A stretch of 42,279 nt of DNA from Treponema sp. UBA6852 (GCA_002449305.1 DKDI01000031.1:1-42279), one strand, 5' to 3'. Shown: positions 1 to 9,061, counted from the first letter of the stretch. Translations and numbers: made by a program. Notes: generated by a model not told the origin, from the letters alone.

Positions 1-87
1 TCAAAACTCGACATTCGGGCTAATTATATACCAATTTTTCATTATTTCAAATTTATTTTTTACTTTGACTGGCGGCGGAATATAACC

Positions 88-116
88 TTGTGAAGTTTAG
101 TTTGTTTTATTATATT
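88..116 (+). promoter_or_regulatory. Candidate sigma-70 promoter of the ABC export module
   Basis: TTGTGA (88-93) and TATATT (111-116) are separated by 17 bp and lie just ahead of the first gene. The rest of the first 138 bases is AT-rich and holds no gene that I can see. This is a match by eye only; the upstream gene is outside the window. Confidence 0.4.
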
Positions 117-138
117 AGTAAAAATTAATGAGGTGGTT

Positions 139-1092
139 ATGATTGAAGTTGAAAATGTGTCGAAACTGTTCGGAAATTTTCGGGCGGTGGACGGCATAAG
201 TTTTTCTATTCAGACTGGAGAAATTGTAGGACTGCTTGGTCCGAACGGAGCTGGAAAAACAACAACGATGCGAATGATTTCTGGTTTTCTTGAGCCTGAT
301 TCTGGAACTGTAAAGATTGACGGACTTGATGTTCTAAAAAATCCGGTTGAGACAAAAAGAAAAATTGGATATATGCCGGAAAGTGCGCCGATGTATTCCG
401 ACATGATTGTTGCCGACTATTTAAAATATATTGCTGAAATTGAAAATCAGAATCCTGAGGAAAAATGCCGGGAACTTGCCGAAATCTGCGGACTAAAAGA
501 AGTCATGCACAAAAATATTGGAGAGCTTAGCCGCGGAAACAGACAGCGCGTTGGTCTTGCTCATGCTCTTATGGGAAATCCTGAAATTCTTATTCTTGAT
601 GAGCCGACAAGCGGACTTGATCCAAATCAGGTTTTAGAAGTGCGCAGTTTGATTAAGCAGATTGGAAAAACTCATACTGTAATTATTTCGACTCATATTC
701 TTAGCGAAGTTGAAATGCTTTGCGGCAGAGTTATTATTATTTCAGGCGGAAAAAAAGTTGCCGACAGTCCTACAGAAGAACTTCGCGAGCATTTTGGAAA
801 TTCATCTGAAGTTCAGATTTGTGTTTCTGGGGCTTCCGCAGAAGATGCTGAAAAAATATTCCGCGGCATAAATGGTGTTTCAAAAATTCATTCAAGTTTC
901 CATGATGGAAAAATTGAATTTAGAATTTCCGTTGAAAAAAATATTGAAACCAGACCGGAACTTGCAAAGGCTTGTGTTCAAAACGGCTTGGAACTTTTTG
1001 AAATGCAGCAGAAAAAGAACAGTCTTGAAGATGTGTTTAGAAGTTTGACTTCTGCACACGATGGAGTAGAAAATGAAAATGAAGAAAAATAA
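139..1092 (+). CDS. ABC transporter ATP-binding protein, GldA/NosF-like
   Basis: This is the ATPase subunit of an ABC-2 type exporter and should act at the inner face of the cytoplasmic membrane with the next gene's permease. Visible motifs are the Walker A GPNGAGKT (about residues 34-41), the signature LSRGNRQR, the Walker B ILILDEP and the downstream switch His in STHILSE. The 317-aa length is usual for the family. I start at the ATG at 139, which has GAGG (130-133) 5 nt upstream; an in-frame GTG at 133 lacks a ribosome site. The gene overlaps the permease start by 20 bp, so the two are translationally coupled. The substrate cannot be read from the sequence. The GldA name is family resemblance and does not imply gliding. 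Confidence 0.92.
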   Translation: MIEVENVSKLFGNFRAVDGISFSIQTGEIVGLLGPNGAGKTTTMRMISGFLEPDSGTVKIDGLDVLKNPVETKRKIGYMPESAPMYSDMIVADYLKYIAEIENQNPEEKCRELAEICGLKEVMHKNIGELSRGNRQRVGLAHALMGNPEILILDEPTSGLDPNQVLEVRSLIKQIGKTHTVIISTHILSEVEMLCGRVIIISGGKKVADSPTEELREHFGNSSEVQICVSGASAEDAEKIFRGINGVSKIHSSFHDGKIEFRISVEKNIETRPELAKACVQNGLELFEMQQKKNSLEDVFRSLTSAHDGVENENEEK

Positions 1093-1804
1093 ATCTTGGG
1101 CAGTCATTATGAAACGGGAACTTTGTTCATATTTTACAAGTCCTGTTGCTTATATTGTTGGCTCTCTGTTTCTTTTGTTCAGTGGATTTTTATTTTTTTC
1201 CACTTTCTTTTTAGTGAACCGTCCTGAACTTAGAAATTTCTTTGAGCTGCTTCCTATGTTGTTCAGTTTTTTTATTCCGGCGATGACGATGAGAATTTTC
1301 AGCGAGGAAAAAAAGAGCGGAACAATGGAAACTTTGGTTACTCTTCCTGTTACAAATTTTGATATTGTTGCAGGAAAATATCTTGCAAGTTTTGTGTCTA
1401 GCATTGCGCTTTTGATTCCGACTTTTTTTTATGCTATATCTTGCGCAATTTTTGCTTCTTCCAGAATTGATTTTGGTCCTGTTGTTGGCGGATATTTGGG
1501 AGCTGTGCTTTTAGCTTCGGCTTTTTGTGCGATTGGAATTTTTGCGTCGTCTGTTACAAAAAATCAAATTATCGCATTTTTCCTTGCGTTTGCAATTTGC
1601 ATTTTCCTCACGATGATTACAGTTTTTTCTGTTTTGCTTCCGGGAATTTTTGTTGGATTCGCTTCATTCATTTCTTCCACGAACCACTTTATGTCGATTT
1701 CGAGAGGCATAATTGATTCGCGCGATATTTTGTATTTTGTTTCTTTGACATCAGTTTTTGTTTCTCTGACAGTCTGCGTAATTTCAAATCAAAGGAAAGG
1801 TTGA
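1073..1804 (+). CDS. ABC-2 type permease, GldF-like
   Basis: A 243-aa integral membrane protein with about six hydrophobic segments (for example YIVGSLFLLFSGFLFF and ALLIPTFFYAISCAIFA). The cytoplasmic stretch MRIFSEEKKSGTMETLVTLPV is the hallmark of ABC-2 permeases in the GldF/NosY group. It begins inside the end of the ATPase gene and is followed after 3 nt by the GldG-like gene, so the set is one operon. It would form the transmembrane channel partner of the preceding ATPase. Substrate unknown. Confidence 0.88.
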   Translation: MKMKKNKSWAVIMKRELCSYFTSPVAYIVGSLFLLFSGFLFFSTFFLVNRPELRNFFELLPMLFSFFIPAMTMRIFSEEKKSGTMETLVTLPVTNFDIVAGKYLASFVSSIALLIPTFFYAISCAIFASSRIDFGPVVGGYLGAVLLASAFCAIGIFASSVTKNQIIAFFLAFAICIFLTMITVFSVLLPGIFVGFASFISSTNHFMSISRGIIDSRDILYFVSLTSVFVSLTVCVISNQRKG

Positions 1805-1807
1805 AAA

Positions 1808-3871
1808 ATGAAAAAGGAAAATAAATTTGTTTCATGGATAAAAAATCCTTCCGCGGACATCTGGCTTTTTATAGTTGCCGTTGTTCTTTTAAATCTTGTT
1901 GCTTCTCGCGCTTTTTTTAGAATCGACTTGACGGAATCAAAATCGTATTCACTTTCATCTTCGAGCAAGGAAGTTGTAAAAAATCTTGAGGAACCGCTGA
2001 ACGTAAAAGTTTTCTTTTCAGCAAACCTTCCGGCTCCTTATTCAAATGTTGAGCAGTATGTAAAAGATATTCTGGCCGAATACGGAAATTCCGCGAATAA
2101 AAATTTCAGCTGTGAATTTTTTGATATGGAAGATTACGATAATCAGAGAATTGCAAGAGGCTACGGGCTGAATCAAATTCAAATCCGCGAGCTAAAGAAT
2201 AATGAAGTCGGTTTAAAAAATGCGTTCATGGGAATTGTTCTTTCTTATGCGGATCAAATTGAAAAGATTGACGGCATTTCTTCAAGCGATGGATTGGAAT
2301 ATAAAATCACTTCTGCGATTGGAAAAATTATTTCTAGCACAAATATTCTTGCGGGACTTTCTGACAATGTAAAAATTTCGCTTTATAAATCTGAATCGCT
2401 TGAGCAGTTTAATATTGCTGACTTTGAAAAAATTGATGATGAAGTTGACAAAGCTTTTTCTGCGGCGAACAAAAAATTTAAAGGACGGCTTGATTTTAAT
2501 TCTGAAAATCCTGATTCTGAAGCTTCCCTTGCGCTCGGAAAAAAATATGGAATTCAGTCAGTGTCTTGGAAAAATTCAGATGGAAAAATTGAATATGGAA
2601 CAATTGGCCTTGTTGTTGAATATGGTCCGAAAGTTCAGCTTGTTCCGCTTAGACTTACGAACGCGATTTTTCAGTATGTAGTTTCGGGGCTTGATGAGTT
2701 GGAAGAAAATATTGAAGAGTGCGTGAAAACTGTTGTTTCAAAAACTGATGTGATTGCTTATGTTACGGGACACGGTGAACATTCTCTTGAGGATAAAAAT
2801 GACTCAATGTATTTGAAAACTCTTCTTGCCGATACTTATGATTTGCAAGAAGTAAATCTTTTGGAAAATGAAATTCCGATTTCTGCGCAGTCGGTGATTG
2901 TAAACGGTCCGAAAGAAAAATTTTCAGATGCGGAACTTTATAAAATTGATCAGTTTGTTTTGCGCGGTGGAAATGTGATTTTCTTTGTTGATTCAATTGA
3001 CGAGACTATGCCTTATGGCGAGATGGCTTATTACAGTCAGCCTGAATATGTTCCAGTTGAAAACGGACTTGAAAAACTTTTTGATAACTACGGAATAAAA
3101 ATTGGCAAAGAATATGTTATGGATGAAAAATGTTTTTCACAGCTCACACAGCAGTATGGAAAACTTGATTTTTATTATACGCCGCTGATTCAGAAAAACT
3201 GCCTTGATCAAAAAAATCTTATATCAAAAAATCTTGGCAACGTTTTCTTTCCGCAGACTTTTGAAATTGATGTTTCCAATGTAAAAGAAAACAAGGACGC
3301 AAAAGTTTCTGTCATTGCAAGGACTTCTGAAAAATCCTGGACGGTTCCTGTTGCAGAAAATTTTGTTTTAAGCCCTATGTCAATTTTTCCGCCTAAAGAA
3401 GAAGACAAGTTCAGTTCTAAAAACGTTGCAGTTTTAATTGAAGGAAAATTTAAAAGCGCATTTGAAAAGTCTCCTTTTGAAAGCGACTCTGAAAATGTTC
3501 TGGAAGCAAAAAGCCATTTGGATTCAAGTATTCAGAATTCAAAAATTTTCATTGCTTCCACATCTTGTATTGCAACTGCGAAATTCGGACTGCTTCAGGA
3601 AGATTCACAAACTGCGAACTCTTGTTTTGTCCGCAATGCAGTTGACTACATGAACGGCAAAGAAGACTTCTGCTCAATGCGCACAAAAAATCTTTCGCTT
3701 AACACACTTAAAATGTCTTCTGGAAAATTTGCGCTTGCAGTGAAATATTTTAATCAGGTTGGGCTTGCAGTTCTTGTTGCTTTAGGCGGACTTTGCGTGT
3801 TTATTCTGCGCCGCCATCACCGGGAAAAAATTCGAATGGCTTATGACCCGGAAGATCCTAGGCAAAAATAA
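1808..3871 (+). CDS. GldG-family ABC transporter auxiliary protein
   Basis: A 687-aa protein with an N-terminal membrane segment (around residues 17-35), a large extracytoplasmic region and a C-terminal membrane segment (VGLAVLVALGGLCVFILRRHH). The N-terminal region after the first helix, RIDLTESKSYSLSSSSKEVVKNLEEPLNVKVFFSANLP, is the characteristic opening of the GldG/ABC_transp_aux family. The block VIAYVTGHGEHSLED and the later FVLRGGNVIFFVDS also match that family. AAAGG just before 1808 can serve as ribosome site. In known systems GldG-like proteins accompany GldA/GldF as part of an export complex; the cargo here is not evident. Confidence 0.82.
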   Translation: MKKENKFVSWIKNPSADIWLFIVAVVLLNLVASRAFFRIDLTESKSYSLSSSSKEVVKNLEEPLNVKVFFSANLPAPYSNVEQYVKDILAEYGNSANKNFSCEFFDMEDYDNQRIARGYGLNQIQIRELKNNEVGLKNAFMGIVLSYADQIEKIDGISSSDGLEYKITSAIGKIISSTNILAGLSDNVKISLYKSESLEQFNIADFEKIDDEVDKAFSAANKKFKGRLDFNSENPDSEASLALGKKYGIQSVSWKNSDGKIEYGTIGLVVEYGPKVQLVPLRLTNAIFQYVVSGLDELEENIEECVKTVVSKTDVIAYVTGHGEHSLEDKNDSMYLKTLLADTYDLQEVNLLENEIPISAQSVIVNGPKEKFSDAELYKIDQFVLRGGNVIFFVDSIDETMPYGEMAYYSQPEYVPVENGLEKLFDNYGIKIGKEYVMDEKCFSQLTQQYGKLDFYYTPLIQKNCLDQKNLISKNLGNVFFPQTFEIDVSNVKENKDAKVSVIARTSEKSWTVPVAENFVLSPMSIFPPKEEDKFSSKNVAVLIEGKFKSAFEKSPFESDSENVLEAKSHLDSSIQNSKIFIASTSCIATAKFGLLQEDSQTANSCFVRNAVDYMNGKEDFCSMRTKNLSLNTLKMSSGKFALAVKYFNQVGLAVLVALGGLCVFILRRHHREKIRMAYDPEDPRQK

Positions 3872-3891
3872 TATTTTAAATGGAGCTAGAA

Positions 3892-4434
3892 ATGAAAAAT
3901 ATTTATACAAGAAAAATAGTTCTTCTTTCATCGATTGCAGTTCTTCTTGTGATTTACATTCTACAGATTTCTTTTTTGGGCAGATCGAAAGTAAAGACTG
4001 TTTACACAAAAGAAGAAATTGATTCTGTTGAAGTAACAAAAAACGGAGAGCATATTCTTTCACTTAAAAAGGAAAATGAAAAATGGCTCGTTGAAAATTT
4101 TCCTGCCATGGAAAACCGCGCTAACAGAATTGTAAATTCGGTCAATGAAATAAAAATACTTTCGACTGTATCTTATGACTTAGATGACTTGGAACGCTAC
4201 GGCTTGTCTAGCGAGAACGCTGTAAAAGTTGTGGCTTGTTCCGGCAGAAAAGTTGAGCGCACTTTGTATGTAGGAAAAGATTCTGTTGCTGGAAGCCAGT
4301 GCTATGTGCGCCTTGATGACGAAAATAAAATCTGTCTTGCGCAAGGTTCGCTTAAATCTACATTTGAAGTTTCCGCAGATGAAATAAAGGAAAAGCCCAA
4401 GACTGAAAATTCACAGAACACAGAGGCTGAATAA
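3892..4434 (+). CDS. DUF4340-like membrane-anchored protein, short
   Basis: A 180-aa protein with an N-terminal membrane helix (IVLLSSIAVLLVIYILQISFL) followed by a soluble domain whose pattern (VEVTKNGEHILSLKKENEKWLV, then LERYGLSSENAVKVVA and LYVGKDSVAGSQCYVRLDDENKI) matches DUF4340. DUF4340 proteins frequently sit beside GldG-type genes, as here. I start at the ATG at 3892 because GGAG (3882-3885) is 6 nt upstream; the ATG at 3880 has no such site. It is shorter than typical family members, which often carry two or more repeats of this domain. The role is unknown; it probably belongs to the export module. Confidence 0.72.
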   Translation: MKNIYTRKIVLLSSIAVLLVIYILQISFLGRSKVKTVYTKEEIDSVEVTKNGEHILSLKKENEKWLVENFPAMENRANRIVNSVNEIKILSTVSYDLDDLERYGLSSENAVKVVACSGRKVERTLYVGKDSVAGSQCYVRLDDENKICLAQGSLKSTFEVSADEIKEKPKTENSQNTEAE

Positions 4435-4441
4435 AATTTTG

Positions 4442-5209
4442 TCATTTGAACAGCAGGGAAAGTTCTTCGCTTGAAAGTTCTCTGCTGTCTCCCGCTTCAA
4501 GTTTTTCATCTAGCGCAAGGCTTCCGATTGAAATTCTTTTTAAGAAGACAACTCTGTTTCCTTGCGCGCAGAACATCCGCTTTACCTGATGAAATTTTCC
4601 TTCTGTTATTGTGAGGCGACAGGAACTTGCTCTGTTCCATTCAAGAATTGCCGGCCTTGAAATAAATTCCTTTTCGTTTTTTTCAGCCGGAATAAAAAAT
4701 CCTTCGCTGAATTTTTCTTTAAGAAGTTTTCTTTTCTCTTCTGATTCACTTTTTTCAAGTTCAACGTAGTAAGTTTTTTTTACATGGAAAAGCGGATTTG
4801 CGAGGCTATGCGAAAAATCTCCATTTGTTGTAAAAATCAAAAGTCCTTCCGTGTCTGTGTCCAGCCGTCCAACTGTATGAATCTTTTGCAATGAATTTTC
4901 ATTTGTATAGTCAAAATACTTTTGCGGAATAAAACTGTAGACCGTTTTGTAAAGTCCGTCATCTTTTGTGGAGCAGATAGTGCCCGCCTTTTTGTTCATC
5001 ATAATATATATGTCTGGCGCAAGATTTTTTTTGATTCCATCTATAGAAATTGCATCTGATGCAAGGTTCACCCTAAATCCGCTTTCAAGAATCCTTGAGC
5101 CGTTTACGCATACATTGTGCTTCTGCAAAAGTCTTCGGACTCTTCTGTGTGTGCTGATTCCCCGGCGGATAAAAACAGTGTCCAGCCGCTCTTTAAAAAT
5201 GCCTTCCAT
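4442..5209 (-). CDS. RsuA/RluB/E/F-family pseudouridine synthase
   Basis: It should convert a specific rRNA uridine to pseudouridine. An N-terminal S4 RNA-binding domain (RLDTVFIRRGISTHRRVRRL) is followed by the catalytic block GRLDTDTEGLLIFT, whose first Asp after the Arg-Leu is the family's catalytic residue, and by ITEGKFHQVKRMF near the end. I place the start at 5209, giving 255 aa, because the S4 domain begins there; the longest frame adds 22 hydrophobic residues (to 5275) without homology. Neither start has a clear ribosome site. The gene converges on the DUF4340 gene with only 7 bp between stops. Which rRNA position is modified cannot be decided by eye. Confidence 0.85.
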   Translation of the reverse strand: MEGIFKERLDTVFIRRGISTHRRVRRLLQKHNVCVNGSRILESGFRVNLASDAISIDGIKKNLAPDIYIMMNKKAGTICSTKDDGLYKTVYSFIPQKYFDYTNENSLQKIHTVGRLDTDTEGLLIFTTNGDFSHSLANPLFHVKKTYYVELEKSESEEKRKLLKEKFSEGFFIPAEKNEKEFISRPAILEWNRASSCRLTITEGKFHQVKRMFCAQGNRVVFLKRISIGSLALDEKLEAGDSRELSSEELSLLFK

Positions 5210-5280
5210 TTGAAAAAGTATATATGCGTGCTTCCAAAAAATCAATTTTGCATTTTTATAAAAATCAAAAAACATTTTTG

Positions 5281-5562
5281 CTTATGAAATTTCTGCATTG
5301 CCTGGTAAAACGTGTTTTTCTGTTATGAAATAATTTCACGGTTTGCCCAAGTCATTTTCTGTTCGTGCAAAAATTTCACGAACCGTCCAATGCATTTTTT
5401 TGTTTATGAAATTTCTGCATTGTTTGACAAAACACATTTTCTTTGAATGAAATAATTTCATATCTTGCCCAGTGCGTTTTCTTAGAACGAAATGATTTCA
5501 CAAGCTGGAAAAATTCGTTTTCTTAAAACGCAAGGATTTCATTCTTTGCCCAAGCCATTTCC
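5281..5562. repeat. Seven-copy degenerate tandem repeat, period 40-41 bp
   Basis: The intergenic stretch between the divergent pseudouridine synthase and polA genes is almost wholly built of a diverged unit. The core [AG][TC]G[AC]AA (usually ATGAAAT) starts at 5284, 5325, 5365, 5406, 5447, 5487 and 5528, giving steps of 41, 40, 41, 41, 40 and 41 bp. A rough unit is ATGAAATnATTTCA, then about 4 nt, TTTGCCCAA, 3 nt and CATTTTC. The core is a small dyad (GAAAT/ATTTC). The period is not a multiple of three, so it is not a coding repeat. The flanks 5210-5280 and 5563-5614 show nothing else apart from the polA promoter. Confidence 0.85.
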
Positions 5563-5611
5563 GATTTAATTTTAAAGCTATGCCGACTCTCTTTTTTTTA
5601 GTTTCAAGCTG

Positions 5612-5629
5612 TGGTAAAATCATTTCATG
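5612..5629 (+). promoter_or_regulatory. Extended -10 promoter abutting the polA start codon
   Basis: TGG followed by TAAAAT (5615-5620) makes an extended -10 element. The ATG at 5627 is only 6 nt beyond it, so transcription would begin at or next to the start codon. The region 17 bp upstream of the -10 is a T run (5592-5599), not a good -35. No Shine-Dalgarno is present. Confidence 0.5.
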
Positions 5630-8419
5630 GCAGAACAAAAAACTGAAGATAAGACTGTATATATTCTTGATTCCTACGGTTTGATTTACAGGGCGTACTT
5701 TGCTCTTTTGAATCATCCTCTTACAAATCCCGGCGGAGACAATATAAGTGCGCTGGTTATTTTCTTTAAGAATCTTAAGGCGCTCATTTCAAAATACAAT
5801 CCGTGCTATCTTGCGGCGGCGTTTGATTCGCGTGTCAAGACATTCCGGCATGAACTTTATGCTGACTACAAGGCTAACCGGGTCAAGACTCCAGAAGATT
5901 TGCATGCGCAGGTTCCCTGGATAGAAGAAATTCTTGAGGCGTTGGAAATTCCTGTTCTTCGCTACGACGGATTTGAAGCTGACGATATTATTGCGACTGT
6001 TGCAAAAAAATGCGCTCAGGAAAAACGTCCGTGCAGAATTCTTAGCGGTGACAAGGACTTGCTTCAGCTTGTTACGGATTCTTGCTTGGAAATGCAGCCG
6101 GACCGAGCCAATGGCGGCTGGGAAGTTATTGGCGTGCATGAAGTTCTTGAAAAGTGGGGGATTCCACCTGAAAAAATTCTGGACTACCTTTCGCTTGTGG
6201 GCGATGCTTCTGACAATGTTCCTGGTGTAAAGGGCGTTGGCGACAAGACTGCGGTAAAACTTTTGAGCCAGTATGGAACTCTCGATGAAATTTATGCTCA
6301 CGCTTCTGAAATAAAAGGCGCGCTTGGAGAAAAAATCAGGAACGACAAAGATAACGCTTATTTTTCAAAGCAACTTATAACTTTAAGGTGCGATGTTCCT
6401 GTTGAAATTAATTTTGAATCTTTCTGCACAAAAAATATAAATTTTAAATCCGGCGCGGAAGTTCTTGAAAAATACGGAGCTTATGCGATTGCAAAAAGTT
6501 TTGCTTCGGAAACTGCGGCGGAAATTCAGTCTGAAGAAAAATCAGTTTTGCCTGAAAAAGAAGTGGAAGAGAAAATTGCGTTGCCTGTAAAACAAAACGA
6601 AGGCGACTACAAGCCTTGTACAAACCTTGCTGAACTGAAAAATTTTGTGCAAAACATTTTAGATTCCGCAGAAAAAGTTGTGGCGTTCGATACAGAAACT
6701 GACAGCTTGAACACACATGAGGCGAATCTTGTAGGCTTTAGTTTGAGTTTTGAAAAAGGGAAAGGAATTTATGTTCCTGTTATTTTGAGCGGCGGAATGT
6801 TTGCTCCGGAAACGATTTCTAAAAAAGATTGCATTGATGTTCTTGAAAAACTTTTTGCAGAAAAAGAACTCACTCTTGTAATGCACAACGGAAAATTTGA
6901 TCTTGAAGTTCTTTATGCAAATGGAATGCACTCAAAAACTGAATGTAAGATTTTTGACACGATGATTGCCGCCTGGCTTTTGAATCCTGCTGCTTCTGGA
7001 AAATCTCCTTACGGCCTTGAATATCTTGCGGAAAGAAAACTGGGGCTTAAAGGAATTGAGTTCAAGGACATTGTTCAGAAAAACCAGACTTTTGCAGATG
7101 TTCCTTTGGAGAAGGCTTTTAAATACGGCGCGGAAGATTCTGATTTTACATTGCAGCTTTATTATCTTTTAAAAGATGAAATTAAAAAATCAAATCTTGA
7201 AAAACTTTTTTATGAAATGGAAATGAAAGTTCTTCCGATTCTTGTTTCCATGGAAATTCAAGGAATTCATTTGGACAAGAAAAAACTGAACGAGTATAAA
7301 GATGAACTTGCAGTTTTGATTTCAGAAAAAGAAAAAGAAATTTACAAAGAGGCAGACTGCGAATTTAACATTGCGTCTCCAAAACAGCTTCAGGAAATTT
7401 TGTTTGAAAAACGCAATCTTCCTCATGGCAAAAAAACAAAAACTGGTTACAGTACAGACACTGCTGTTCTTGAAGAACTTGTGTTTTCTACAAACGACCC
7501 TCTTCCAAAAATGATTCTTGATTACAGGTCGTACACAAAACTTCAAAGCACTTATGTGGAGGCACTGCCTTTGCTTGCAGATAAGAATGGAAGAATCCAT
7601 ACTTCTTTTTTGCAGACGGGAACTGCCACAGGCCGCCTTTCAAGTCGAGATCCAAATTTGCAGAACATTCCTGTGCGTGATGAATCTGGAAGAAGAATTC
7701 GTTCTGCGTTTACTGCTGTACCGGGAACAGTTCTTATTTCTGCAGACTACTCTCAAATTGAACTTGTTGTGCTTGCGCATTTGAGCGGCGATAAAAATCT
7801 TTGCTCTGCCTTTATAAATGGAATTGATGTTCATAAATCCACAGCCGCTTTGATTTACGGAATTTCTCCAGAGCAGGTGAAGCCAGAACAGCGTCGCTTT
7901 GCAAAGACTGTGAACTTTGGAGTTATGTACGGAATGAGCGCGTTTCGACTTGCAAATGAATTGAACATAAGCCGGACAGAAGCAAAAAATTTTATTGACC
8001 AATATTTTTCAACGTATTCCGATGTTAAAAAATTTCTTGATGAAACAAAACGTATGGCAAGAGAAACCGGTTATGTTGAAACAATTACTGGACGCAGACG
8101 TTATATTCCAGAAATAAAAAGCTCAAGCAAGATTGTGCTTCAGGGCGCTGAAAGAATTGCAATAAACACTCCGATTCAAGGTAGCGCGGCTGATATTGTA
8201 AAAACTGCGATGATAAAAGTTCAGTCTGCCTTGGAAAAATCCAGTACAGGCGCAAAGATGCTTTTGCAGGTTCATGACGAATTGATTTTTGAATGCCCGG
8301 AAGACAATGCGGAAAATGCAATTTCAATTATTCAGCGCGAAATGGAAAATGCTGTTCAATTGAAAATTCCTCTGCGGGTGAGTATTGAGCGCGGAAAAAA
8401 CTGGGGAGAGTTCCACTGA
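5627..8419 (+). CDS. polA: DNA polymerase I
   Basis: A full-length family A polymerase of 930 aa for Okazaki fragment processing and repair. The N-terminal 5' nuclease domain (about 1-290) carries FEADDIIA and GDKDLLQLV. The 3'-5' proofreading domain appears intact: FDTETDSLN near residue 353, HNGKFDLEVL, and YGAEDSD. The polymerase domain has motif A SADYSQIEL (about 703), motif B RRFAKTVNFGVMYG (about 756) and motif C QVHDELIFE (about 882). The stop codon shares one base with the coaE start (TGATG), so coaE is coupled. The start is the ATG at 5627, immediately behind a promoter -10 box. Confidence 0.97.
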   Translation: MAEQKTEDKTVYILDSYGLIYRAYFALLNHPLTNPGGDNISALVIFFKNLKALISKYNPCYLAAAFDSRVKTFRHELYADYKANRVKTPEDLHAQVPWIEEILEALEIPVLRYDGFEADDIIATVAKKCAQEKRPCRILSGDKDLLQLVTDSCLEMQPDRANGGWEVIGVHEVLEKWGIPPEKILDYLSLVGDASDNVPGVKGVGDKTAVKLLSQYGTLDEIYAHASEIKGALGEKIRNDKDNAYFSKQLITLRCDVPVEINFESFCTKNINFKSGAEVLEKYGAYAIAKSFASETAAEIQSEEKSVLPEKEVEEKIALPVKQNEGDYKPCTNLAELKNFVQNILDSAEKVVAFDTETDSLNTHEANLVGFSLSFEKGKGIYVPVILSGGMFAPETISKKDCIDVLEKLFAEKELTLVMHNGKFDLEVLYANGMHSKTECKIFDTMIAAWLLNPAASGKSPYGLEYLAERKLGLKGIEFKDIVQKNQTFADVPLEKAFKYGAEDSDFTLQLYYLLKDEIKKSNLEKLFYEMEMKVLPILVSMEIQGIHLDKKKLNEYKDELAVLISEKEKEIYKEADCEFNIASPKQLQEILFEKRNLPHGKKTKTGYSTDTAVLEELVFSTNDPLPKMILDYRSYTKLQSTYVEALPLLADKNGRIHTSFLQTGTATGRLSSRDPNLQNIPVRDESGRRIRSAFTAVPGTVLISADYSQIELVVLAHLSGDKNLCSAFINGIDVHKSTAALIYGISPEQVKPEQRRFAKTVNFGVMYGMSAFRLANELNISRTEAKNFIDQYFSTYSDVKKFLDETKRMARETGYVETITGRRRYIPEIKSSSKIVLQGAERIAINTPIQGSAADIVKTAMIKVQSALEKSSTGAKMLLQVHDELIFECPEDNAENAISIIQREMENAVQLKIPLRVSIERGKNWGEFH

Positions 8420-9018
8420 TGGTTTTGTGTGTTACAGGTCCGATGGCGGCAGGAAAAAATGCGGCAAGTTCAATTCTTGAAAAAATGGGATTTGTTTCGA
8501 TTGACGCAGATTTAATCGGCCATGACGCAGTTGAAAATTGCAAGGAAAAAATTCTTGAGGAATTTTCTTCTTTGGCGCAGAAAAATAAAATTCATCTTTT
8601 AAGTCAAGATGGAAAAATCAACAGGAAAAATCTTGGTCAGCTTATATTTAAAGACAAAGCGCTTGTGAAAAAACAGGAGGATATTGTTTTTCCGTATATA
8701 AATTCAGTTTTGGAAAATTTCATAGATGAAAATTCTAAAAAAAATGTTGTGGTCAATGCGACAGTTTTGTACAAAGTGAATGCAATGAAAAAAGTTGAAA
8801 AAATTTTTTTTATTGATTGTCCTGCTTTTATCAGATTTTTTCGTGCCAAAAAACGAGACAGGCTGAAGTCGCTTCAGATTATTGAAAGATTTTTTTCTCA
8901 AAGATTTTTGTTCAGCCAATATAAAAAAACTGGAATTGAAATTTTTAGAATCGTAAACTGCGGAAATATTTCTTCACTCCAAAAAAAAATTGAACGTGTG
9001 ATTTTTAAGTGTCAGTAG
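8419..9018 (+). CDS. coaE: Dephospho-CoA kinase
   Basis: It should catalyse the last step of coenzyme A synthesis, ATP-dependent 3'-phosphorylation of dephospho-CoA. Evidence is the N-terminal P-loop region (VTGPMAAGKNAASSILEKMG), the following VSIDADLIGHDAV block that matches the family's IDAD motif, the RFF..R region and the C-terminal IVNCGN. The 199-aa length is normal. The P-loop is atypical: GxxxxGK is followed by Asn rather than the usual Ser/Thr that helps bind magnesium. The gene starts on the last base of the polA stop. It may be active with a variant P-loop; an alignment to other spirochaete CoaE would show whether Asn is normal there. Confidence 0.85.
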   Translation: MVLCVTGPMAAGKNAASSILEKMGFVSIDADLIGHDAVENCKEKILEEFSSLAQKNKIHLLSQDGKINRKNLGQLIFKDKALVKKQEDIVFPYINSVLENFIDENSKKNVVVNATVLYKVNAMKKVEKIFFIDCPAFIRFFRAKKRDRLKSLQIIERFFSQRFLFSQYKKTGIEIFRIVNCGNISSLQKKIERVIFKCQ

Positions 9019-9061
9019 GCTTTTTAAACTTAAATTTTCTTCTAAATATCTTTTTTTTAAT

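Noticed and set aside
5498..5716. 72-aa frame on the - strand over the 41-bp repeats
   Set aside because: It crosses from the repeats into polA and its upstream has no start signals; the repeat period is not a multiple of three.
5789..6301. 170-aa frame on the - strand
   Set aside because: Shadow of polA; Arg/Asn/Phe-rich with no family pattern.
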